Part shown: positions 6,362 through 11,059 of the stretch, one piece after another
Position numbering within the stretch: the first letter of the stretch is position 1
Layout of the letters: every line of letters begins with the position of its first letter
Source: UBA668 sp038328705
Lineage (GTDB): Bacteria > Actinomycetota > Acidimicrobiia > Acidimicrobiales > Ilumatobacteraceae
Direction of reading: 5' to 3'
Assembly (NCBI GenBank): GCA_038328705.1
Contig: JBBQMG010000133.1
Span: forward strand, 1-11,059
DNA length: 11,059 nt
The notes under the pieces: model-generated
Databases searched by the model: none
What the model was told of the DNA's origin: nothing
What the model saw: the letters and a program-made list of their open reading frames with translations, nothing else
Translations under genes and position numbers: made by a program

Positions 6362-7645
6362 TCAGAGGCCGCTGAGTGCGGCGGCCAGCACGCCGTCGTC
6401 GGACGGATTGACGGTGCGCAGGTCGAGAAGAGTGGCACCGTCACGAGTGCGAGCGATGATCGGCATTGCGCCATTGCGGAGCGCAACGAGGTGATCACCG
6501 GCCACTCTGATCGCGACCGACGGAATGATGGTGCCGGGTGCAGAGCCGGCGCCGGGTACCGCTTCGCTGGGCACCGCTTCGCCAACACCAGTGGCCGCCA
6601 CCAGCTCGTGTGCCCGGATCGAGAGATCGTTGATGGTGGTGCTGGCCATCTGCCAGAACGGCACGTCGGTCGCAGCTGTCTTGGCGAGGTACGACAGTGC
6701 AAGTTGTTGCATGGCGAACAACACGTGCCCTCCGGGTCGCAGCGCGCGAGCCAGCGGGTACCTCATGCACGCGGTCACAAGATCAGCGCGACCTGCAATC
6801 ACCCCAGCCTGCGGGCCACCCATCAACTTGTCACCACTGAACGTCACCAACGCTGCACCTGCAGCCAGTGATTGACGTGCCGACGGTTCGCCGGCCAACC
6901 AAGCGGGCGGCGGACCACTCAACCACGGACAATTGGAATCGATCAGCCCGCTGCCGATGTCGGCGACGACAGGTACGCCCAGGGTCGCCAGCTGCGCCAC
7001 TGGCGTGTCCTCGACGAAGCCTTCGATGCGATAGTTGGACGGGTGCACCTTCAAGATCAACGCCACGTCGGCGTTCTTGCGGCCGAGTGCCTTCGAGTAG
7101 TCGCTCAGCCGAGTGCGGTTGGTGGTGCCGACGTCGACGAGGTGGGCGCCGCTCTGCTCCATCACCTCCGGCACTCGGAACCCGCCGCCGATCTCGACAC
7201 TCTCGCCGCGACTGACGAGCACCTGCCGATCGTGGGCAAGGGCGGCGAGCACCAGGAGCACTGCGGCAGCGTTGTTGTTCACGACCATCGCCGCCTCCGT
7301 GCCGCACAGCGTTGCCAGCAGGCCGCCGACCGCTTGCTGGCGTGACCCACGTTCGCCGGTGCCAAGATCGAATTCGACGTTGAGTGCCTGTGGCGGGTGC
7401 GTGAACGCAACCGGAGCGCGCCCAAGGTTGGTGTGCAGCAGGACGCCGGTGGCGTTGACGACCGGCGAGAGCAGGGTGCGGTGGAAGGCCACGGCCCGCT
7501 CGCAGGCTGCGGGTTCTGCGTAGGTCTCCGGCCCGGCGGCGATCGCCTCGCGAGCCAGTTCGACGCACACCGCGTGCGGCAGCCCGCTGGCCGCAGCCAT
7601 TGCCCGCGCCAGGCGGTCGACAGAGGGAGGACGGTCGGCGCTCAC
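6362..7645 (-). CDS. selA: L-seryl-tRNA(Sec) selenium transferase (selenocysteine synthase)
   Basis: 427 residues from GTG 7645. A PLP enzyme that converts Ser-tRNA(Sec) to Sec-tRNA(Sec) using selenophosphate. Diagnostic segments: VVNATGVLLHTNLGRAP (62-78), LGTGERGSR (94-102), GTEAAMVVNNNAAAV (115-129), SRGESVEIGGGFRVPEVM (145-162), GTTNRT (173-178), VADIGSGL (227-234), and FSGDKLMGGPQAG (269-281) with the PLP lysine at K273. The frame stays open 100 codons further upstream, but that stretch is antisense to dut and unlike SelA. GTG 7645 gives a normal N-terminus (SADRPPSVDRLARAM) and sits 7 nt after a -10-like TACGAT, so I take it as the start. First gene of the selA-selB unit. SelC and SelD must be encoded elsewhere. 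Confidence 0.95.
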   Translation of the reverse strand: MSADRPPSVDRLARAMAAASGLPHAVCVELAREAIAAGPETYAEPAACERAVAFHRTLLSPVVNATGVLLHTNLGRAPVAFTHPPQALNVEFDLGTGERGSRQQAVGGLLATLCGTEAAMVVNNNAAAVLLVLAALAHDRQVLVSRGESVEIGGGFRVPEVMEQSGAHLVDVGTTNRTRLSDYSKALGRKNADVALILKVHPSNYRIEGFVEDTPVAQLATLGVPVVADIGSGLIDSNCPWLSGPPPAWLAGEPSARQSLAAGAALVTFSGDKLMGGPQAGVIAGRADLVTACMRYPLARALRPGGHVLFAMQQLALSYLAKTAATDVPFWQMASTTINDLSIRAHELVAATGVGEAVPSEAVPGAGSAPGTIIPSVAIRVAGDHLVALRNGAMPIIARTRDGATLLDLRTVNPSDDGVLAAALSGL

Positions 7646-7652
7646 CCGCCCG

Positions 7653-7658
7653 ATCGTA
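7653..7658 (-). promoter_or_regulatory. Candidate -10 element for the selA-selB operon
   Basis: TACGAT on the reverse strand, a good TANNNT match, ends 7 nt before GTG 7645. It would give a leaderless selA mRNA. No consensus -35 at 17-18 nt. It also argues for the short SelA start and against the upstream extension. Confidence 0.45.
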
Positions 7659-7687
7659 CCCTGGACCGCCGACCTGGCACCCGACGA

Positions 7688-7695
7688 GTACGTAC
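7688..7695. promoter_or_regulatory. 8-bp palindrome in the selA/dut divergent region
   Basis: GTACGTAC is a perfect palindrome close to the centre of the 87-bp gap (7646-7732) between the divergent selA and dut starts. It could be an operator half, but the flanks do not extend the symmetry, and one such octamer is weak evidence. The rest of this gap holds only the two -10-like hexamers. Confidence 0.2.
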
Positions 7696-7720
7696 AACCG
7701 GGGGCAGGGTGGAGCGCTCG

Positions 7721-7726
7721 TAAGCT
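7721..7726 (+). promoter_or_regulatory. Candidate -10 element for leaderless dut
   Basis: TAAGCT matches TANNNT and ends 6 nt before ATG 7733, so the transcript should start at the A of the start codon. The 20 nt upstream have no Shine-Dalgarno at a usable distance from the ATG, and no -35 consensus is visible. Confidence 0.45.
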
Positions 7727-7732
7727 GGCGAG

Positions 7733-8170
7733 ATGTTGGTTGTGGCGATCGTGCAACTTGACCCGGACCTGGCGCTGCCCAGCTATGCACACCCGGGTGA
7801 TGCCGGGCTCGATCTGCGAGCACGTGAGGACGGGGTGGTCGCACCCGCCGGCGGACGGTTGCTGATGCCGACGGGTATCAGTATCGCCATCCCCATCGGG
7901 TTCGCCGGGTTGGTTCTCCCGCGCAGCGGCAACGCGCTCAAGCACGGCCTCACCGTCGCCAACGCACCAGGTCTTATCGACTCGGCCTACCGCGGTGAGA
8001 TCAAAGTCATCCTGCTCAACACTGACCCGCGCTCACCGTTCCACATCCAGCGCGGCGACCGCATCGCGCAGCTCGTGCTGCAGCGCGTCGAGGAAGTGCG
8101 GTGGACCATCGTCGACTCACTGGACGGCGACGATCGCGGCGGCGGGTTCGGCCACAGCGGCAGCGCCTGA
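7733..8170 (+). CDS. dut: dUTP diphosphatase (trimeric dUTPase)
   Basis: 145 residues. Hydrolyses dUTP to dUMP and PPi, keeping uracil out of DNA and supplying the dTMP precursor. All five trimeric-dUTPase motifs are present: 1, PGDAGLDLRA (21-30); 2, PRSGNALKHGL (63-73); 3, NAPGLIDSAYRGEIKV (77-92) with the catalytic Asp at D83 and the uracil-pocket Tyr at Y86; 4, GDRIAQLVLQRV (108-119); 5, RGGGFGHSG (135-143). Small departures from the usual consensus are NALKHG after PRSG and LIDSAY for TIDAGY, neither touching the catalytic aspartate. Length is typical. A single-gene unit divergent from selA, with a leaderless-type start; it ends TGA, 14 bp from the convergent Nudix stop. Confidence 0.95.
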   Translation: MLVVAIVQLDPDLALPSYAHPGDAGLDLRAREDGVVAPAGGRLLMPTGISIAIPIGFAGLVLPRSGNALKHGLTVANAPGLIDSAYRGEIKVILLNTDPRSPFHIQRGDRIAQLVLQRVEEVRWTIVDSLDGDDRGGGFGHSGSA

Positions 8171-8191
8171 CCTGCGTGGCGCGGTCAGCGC
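8163..8191. terminator. Inverted repeat spanning both stop codons of dut and the Nudix gene
   Basis: TGACC (8168-8172), starting with the dut stop, pairs with GGTCA (8183-8187), which holds the Nudix stop on the other strand. Inside, GCG (8174-8176) pairs with CGC (8180-8182) around a 3-nt loop, with T8173 bulged. The stem extends outward by C8167-G8188 and, past a bulge at C8166, by GCG/CGC (8163-8165 with 8189-8191). No T-tract. Plausible bidirectional terminator or 3'-end stabiliser. Confidence 0.4.
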
Positions 8192-8928
8192 CAGGCGAAG
8201 ACTGGTTGTTCCAGCTCGTATACCCGCTCGTTGGCGTGGCCGTCGAGGGCGACCATGCGGAACTGCAGCAGCACGGCGCCGGTGGGCGCGTGGATCAGGT
8301 TGCGACCGATGGGTAGCTGCACCACCGGACGATCGCTCTCCGGAATGTTCACGAAGCGGGGTGAGTCGGCCCGCTGCAGCTCGGCCAATCCAATTCGATA
8401 CGCGTGTGCCACCTCGCTGGGTTCGGGCCGCACCTCCACTTCGCCCGCGGCCCACAGCACTACGGGCGTGATCGTGTAGCCCGAACGTGTGATGTAGTCG
8501 TCGAGGCGACCCAACACAGCGTCGTGCCCCAGCGCCAGACCCAGCTCCTCGTCCAATTCGCGCAGGGCGGTTTCCTCCGCGGTCTCTCCCGGGTCCACTC
8601 GTCCGCCGGGCAGTGCCCACTGGCCACCGTGACTGGTCAACGTTGCCGCGCGCCGGCAGATCAGGAACGCGGCGTCGCCAGCAACATGGTTGACCGATCC
8701 ATCGAAACCTGTCACGTCGCCGGGCACCGACGACATGTTGTCGGGCAGGTTCGCCGACCAATACGGATCCTCGGGGTCGCTGCCTGCGACGCTGTTGACC
8801 ACCACAATGGCTACGGCGGCTCGCTTCTCTACGCCCTGTGGTAAGGGCAGCAGTTCGTGGGCCGCGAGGTTACGGGCGAGCCGGTCGCGCAGAGCATCGT
8901 CGTGTGGAATCACTTCGTGTGGGATCAC
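8185..8928 (-). CDS. Nudix hydrolase (CoA-pyrophosphatase-like)
   Basis: 247 residues from GTG 8928. A complete Nudix box runs from G109 to L131: GRVDPGE, then seven residues, then RELDEELGL, fitting Gx5Ex7REUxEExGU, so metal-dependent cleavage of a nucleoside diphosphate linked to X is expected. The segment just before it (ICRRAATLTSHGGQWALPGG, 90-109) resembles the NudL/CoA-pyrophosphatase motif, suggesting CoA or acyl-CoA as substrate. That is inference; another nucleotide substrate is possible. The frame is open to 9009, but longer starts overlap the divergent desaturase-family gene. GTG 8928 lies 6 nt after a TATGGT hexamer. A 15-bp tandem repeat duplicates this start codon, so GTG 8913 is the alternative. 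Single-gene unit, convergent with dut. Confidence 0.88.
   Translation of the reverse strand: MIPHEVIPHDDALRDRLARNLAAHELLPLPQGVEKRAAVAIVVVNSVAGSDPEDPYWSANLPDNMSSVPGDVTGFDGSVNHVAGDAAFLICRRAATLTSHGGQWALPGGRVDPGETAEETALRELDEELGLALGHDAVLGRLDDYITRSGYTITPVVLWAAGEVEVRPEPSEVAHAYRIGLAELQRADSPRFVNIPESDRPVVQLPIGRNLIHAPTGAVLLQFRMVALDGHANERVYELEQPVFAWR
8899..8928 (-). repeat. 15-bp imperfect tandem repeat over the Nudix start codon
   Basis: Two adjacent 15-nt units on the reverse strand, 8928-8914 and 8913-8899, differ at two positions. Each begins GTGAT and encodes VIPHE or VIPHD. The result is two in-frame GTG codons 15 nt apart at the N-terminus of the Nudix protein. Confidence 0.8.
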
Positions 8929-8934
8929 GCAGCC

Positions 8935-8940
8935 ACCATA
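8935..8940 (-). promoter_or_regulatory. Candidate -10 element for leaderless Nudix mRNA
   Basis: TATGGT on the reverse strand ends 6 nt before GTG 8928. It decides for this start over the longer frame that would overlap the divergent gene. The remaining divergent gap to 8986 contains CAGACT (8975-8980), 6 nt before the opposite ATG, a poorer -10 match for the desaturase-family gene. Confidence 0.45.
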
Positions 8941-8986
8941 CGCATCGAGATGTACGCGGGCCGAGGTCGCGCGGCAGACTGTTCGC

Positions 8987-10096
8987 ATGGATCTGACGGT
9001 GGCGGTCACACCCCTGTATTTCGGCTCGATGGCGTGGGAGCAGCGCGTCCTGAAGAAGCGCGCCGAGATCGAGGGCCCCAGCTCGGCGGACTACCTGCGC
9101 CCGGACACCATGACCAGCCTCGGCATGGGCGTGCTCAGCATCAGTACGCCGCTCACGGTTGCGCTTGCGGGCTACGCGGTCCCGTTCCGCACCGGCAAGG
9201 GTCGTGGGCGCAGTGGACGCATCGGCCAGGTCGTGATTGGAATCGCCGTCACCGCTGCGGCCGTCACCACCATCGCCGATGTTGTCGCGAACCGTGCGGA
9301 CACTGCAACCGAAGCTGGCCGCCGGGCGAGGGCCCGTGCGCGAAAGGTCGCCGGGGTTGGTGGAGTGGCCGCGCTCGCTGCAGGCGGACTGGCCCTCACC
9401 GCGACGACGGCATCCCTCACCAGTATGAAGCGGATGTGGCGCAAGGGCAGCGCCCGCGACTTGGGCACCGGTGTGCTGCCGTGGACGATTGCGATGGTGT
9501 GGTGGGACCTTGCGTACTACTGGAACCATCGCGTCATGCACGAGGTGCGCGGCATGTGGGCCATTCACGTCCCGCACCACAGCAGCGAGCACTACAACCT
9601 GTCCACGGCACTGCGTCAGCCGGTCGCTGGTGCCTTCGGTGTCTGGGTTCCGTACGGTCTGGTCGCACGTGCGGGTGTGCGTCCGTCCATCATCGAGACC
9701 TCTCGGGCGCTGAACCTGATCTACCAATACTGGATTCACACCGACACCATTCGCTCACTTGGCCCGGCCGAAGCGGTGCTCAACACACCGTCGCACCATC
9801 GTGTGCATCACGGTCGCAACAAGCGCTACATCGATCGCAACCACGCCGGCATCCTGATGATCTGGGATCGCCTGTTCGGCACCTTTCAACGCGAGGAACC
9901 CGACGAACCGGTGGTCTACGGGCTTACCAAGAACGTCGAGTCGTACAACCTGTGGAAGGTCAGCACCCACGAGTACCGCGACATTTTCCACGACATCGCC
10001 CGCAGCACTGGCTGGCGCGATCGGTTGGGCTTCGTGCTGCGCACACCGGGCTGGGCGTACGCCCGCCGAACCGAGCTCGAAGCCGCTGCGAGTTAG
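8987..10096 (+). CDS. Sterol desaturase / fatty acid hydroxylase superfamily membrane protein
   Basis: 369 residues from ATG 8987; the frame is open further upstream, but that part is antisense to the Nudix gene. The di-iron histidine clusters of the FA_hydroxylase superfamily are intact: HRVMH (181-185, HX3H), HVPHH (194-198, HX2HH) and HRVHH (271-275, HX2HH), plus WIHTD near 250. HHSSEHYNLSTALRQ (197-211) resembles the alkylglycerol-monooxygenase/TMEM195-like branch. The catalytic domain should face the cytoplasm from membrane helices near 162-179 and 213-227. Substrate (sterol, fatty acid, ether lipid) cannot be told. The N-terminal half is unusual: between the first helix (46-67) and the first histidine box lie two further Ala/Val-rich hydrophobic stretches (82-101, 121-144) joined by an Arg-rich loop (ARARARK region). 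The gene ends TAG inside a palindrome shared with the convergent hydrolase. Confidence 0.9.
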   Translation: MDLTVAVTPLYFGSMAWEQRVLKKRAEIEGPSSADYLRPDTMTSLGMGVLSISTPLTVALAGYAVPFRTGKGRGRSGRIGQVVIGIAVTAAAVTTIADVVANRADTATEAGRRARARARKVAGVGGVAALAAGGLALTATTASLTSMKRMWRKGSARDLGTGVLPWTIAMVWWDLAYYWNHRVMHEVRGMWAIHVPHHSSEHYNLSTALRQPVAGAFGVWVPYGLVARAGVRPSIIETSRALNLIYQYWIHTDTIRSLGPAEAVLNTPSHHRVHHGRNKRYIDRNHAGILMIWDRLFGTFQREEPDEPVVYGLTKNVESYNLWKVSTHEYRDIFHDIARSTGWRDRLGFVLRTPGWAYARRTELEAAAS

Positions 10097-10111
10097 CTGG
10101 CGGCGGCTTCG
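10078..10111. terminator. Long palindrome centred on overlapping stop codons of two convergent genes
   Basis: GAAGCCGC (10079-10086) pairs perfectly with GCGGCTTC (10103-10110); C10078-G10111 extends it. Inside follow a T-G wobble, two G-C pairs, one G/G mismatch and AG/CT, leaving TTAG (10093-10096) as the loop. That loop is exactly the overlap of the two stop codons (TAG forward, TAA reverse). It could form a hairpin in either transcript. No T-tract, so factor-independent termination is uncertain. Confidence 0.5.
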
Positions 10112-10947
10112 GTTGCGGTGACCACCGCGGCCGCGCGCTGTGCCCGAGTGACCCGACCGAGGAACTCGAGCAGCACCCGGTTGAACGTTGATGCGTGCTC
10201 GACCATGAACCCGTGCGCCGCCCCGGAGATGACCACCAGCTCCGAGTTCGGCATGCGCTCGGCGATCTCCTCGCTGTCGCCGCGAGGCGTCAGGATGTCT
10301 TGATTGCCCACGAGTACGAGTGTCGGCGCAGTGACCAGCGCGAGTTGATCGGAGATGGAATCGTCGACGTCGAGGATGGCTCTCACCTGTGCGACGAATG
10401 CGTGCGAGGTGCGGCCCATCGCGAGCGGCCCCAGCATCCCAAACGCAGGGAGTAGCCGGCGGAACGAACGCGGGCCGATCACCCAACGAGCGGCCTCGCG
10501 TGTCATTGCACCCACACCCCGTTCGGTGGCCGCCGTTGCCCAACCGGCGAGCAGCTCCTTTCGCCACGGATGGTTCCGGCACGCAGTGCACGCAAGTGTG
10601 AGCGACATCACGCGCTCGGGGTACTTGAGGCCGATGATCTGCGTGATCGCGCCGCCCATCGAGGCACCCACGATGTGCGCCTTCTGCACGCCAACCTGGT
10701 CGAGCACCGCGATCGCATCGTCGGCCATCTGCTCCAACGAATAGGTGCCGAACGGCTTGTCGCTGCGGCCAGCGCCTCGGTTGTCCAACGCGATCACTCG
10801 GTACTGCAACGCCATCGGAAAGCGCTGCATGTCCCAGCCGTGCTTGTCGGCGCCGAGTCCTTGGATCATCAGCACCGGCGTCGCGCCGGAGCGGCCAAGC
10901 ACCTCGTAGTGCAGCCGGATGCCGTCAGTAGCGCGTGCGTAGGGCAT
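10093..10947 (-). CDS. Alpha/beta-hydrolase fold protein
   Basis: 284 residues. The nucleophile elbow GASMGG (94-99) has S96, the acid is D217 in VLVGNQDILTP, and the base is H245 in SGAAHGFMVEH. The oxyanion motif before helix A reads QGLGA (29-33), with Gln where HGxG usually stands. DNRGAGRSDKP (55-65) follows the strand as in 3-oxoadipate enol-lactonase, haloperoxidase-like and esterase relatives. Substrate unknown. The C-terminal 20 residues are Ala/Thr-rich (RAAAVVTATEAAAS). It is the second gene of a unit: the upstream stop TGA is followed by CCC and then ATG 10947. GGAAGG about 7 nt before the ATG, inside the upstream gene's last codons, serves as Shine-Dalgarno. Its TAA overlaps the TAG of the convergent desaturase-family gene by two bases, and the two coding regions overlap by 4. 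Confidence 0.9.
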   Translation of the reverse strand: MPYARATDGIRLHYEVLGRSGATPVLMIQGLGADKHGWDMQRFPMALQYRVIALDNRGAGRSDKPFGTYSLEQMADDAIAVLDQVGVQKAHIVGASMGGAITQIIGLKYPERVMSLTLACTACRNHPWRKELLAGWATAATERGVGAMTREAARWVIGPRSFRRLLPAFGMLGPLAMGRTSHAFVAQVRAILDVDDSISDQLALVTAPTLVLVGNQDILTPRGDSEEIAERMPNSELVVISGAAHGFMVEHASTFNRVLLEFLGRVTRAQRAAAVVTATEAAAS

Positions 10948-10950
10948 GGG

Positions 10951-11059
10951 TCAGCCTTCCGCCAGCCAGTCGATGGGGGCGACGCCGGTTTGAACGCCGC
11001 CAAAGCCATCGAGCATCTGCTGCAGGTGGTGCTGCAGTTGATCGGCCAGCTCGACCTCG
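10951..11059 (-). CDS. C-terminal end of an unrecognised protein, partial (5' end outside window)
   Basis: The last 35 codons of a frame that ends with TGA at 10951-10953. The visible tail is ELADQLQHHLQQMLDG, then FGGVQTGVAPIDWLAEG. It begins as a Leu/Gln-rich amphipathic helix and ends in an acidic, Trp-containing tail. Third codon positions are mostly G or C, as in neighbouring genes, which supports coding. Too short to assign a family. It lies 3 nt upstream of the hydrolase start and very likely shares its transcript. Confidence 0.65.
   Translation of the reverse strand, partial: EVELADQLQHHLQQMLDGFGGVQTGVAPIDWLAEG

Noticed and set aside
7646..7732. Possible selC (tRNA-Sec) in the selA/dut gap
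   Set aside because: The gap is 87 bp, too tight for a tRNA-Sec of the usual size plus promoters. It has no T-arm consensus and no CCA end, and it carries the -10-like sites of both genes.
7646..7945. Upstream extension of SelA by 100 codons (start at 7945)
   Set aside because: The added part is antisense to dut and unlike any SelA N-terminus. GTG 7645 with a TANNNT 7 nt upstream fits better.
8690..8986. Upstream extension of the desaturase-family protein by 99 codons
   Set aside because: It is antisense to the Nudix catalytic region and Ser/Arg/Cys-rich. The family-like N-terminus starts at ATG 8987.
10945..10953. TGA CCC ATG, in-frame fusion of the unknown upstream gene and the hydrolase by UGA readthrough
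   Set aside because: The hydrolase has its own Shine-Dalgarno-like GGAAGG and a complete N-terminus. Ordinary tandem genes explain it, and no SECIS-like structure is evident.

Overview
The window is an 11 kb stretch of G+C-rich chromosomal DNA, densely packed with genes on both strands. Gene content and codon use point to an actinobacterium. The mycobacterial-type pair of ArsA/Get3-like ATPases, the actinobacterial receiver domain and the style of the hydrolases suggest a lineage such as Acidimicrobiia. That placement is inference; no rRNA or other taxonomic marker is present. There is no phage, transposon, CRISPR array or RNA gene. It reads as core-genome housekeeping and lipid or membrane genes.

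Layout. (1) 1-254, minus: the N-terminal part of a response-regulator receiver protein, cut by the window edge. (2) 297-2236, minus: two overlapping ArsA/Get3-family ATPases, matching the Rv3679/Rv3680 (BagA/BagB) pair of Mycobacterium. (3) 2239-4634, plus: a long-form NfeD membrane protein whose protease active site looks degenerate, coupled to an alpha/beta hydrolase. (4) 4646-7645, minus: selA-selB, the selenocysteine synthase and its dedicated elongation factor. (5) 7733-8170, plus: dut, dUTPase. (6) 8185-8928, minus: a Nudix hydrolase. (7) 8987-10096, plus: a sterol-desaturase / fatty-acid-hydroxylase family membrane di-iron enzyme. (8) 10093-11059, minus: an alpha/beta hydrolase preceded by the last 35 codons of an unrecognised gene.

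The genes form short transcription units facing alternately. At least three divergent starts (2236/2239, 7645/7733, 8928/8987) leave only 2, 87 and 58 bp between start codons. At three convergent junctions (4634/4646, 8170/8185, 10096/10093) an inverted repeat is built over or beside the stop codons. Five of the seven visible first genes of a unit have a TANNNT -10-like hexamer ending 6-8 nt before the start codon, with no room for a leader, so leaderless transcription is likely common here. The selA-selB operon implies the organism makes selenoproteins, but neither selC (tRNA-Sec) nor selD lies in this window.

I found no convincing undescribed multi-gene system. The items most worth a second look are the palindrome that gives two convergent proteins the same EAAAS C-terminus, the leaderless promoter pattern, the probably catalytically dead NfeD sharing a 2-bp divergent junction with the Get3-like pair, and the enlarged N-terminal half of the desaturase-family protein. 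No gene-free stretch exceeds 300 bases; the largest gap is 87 bp.
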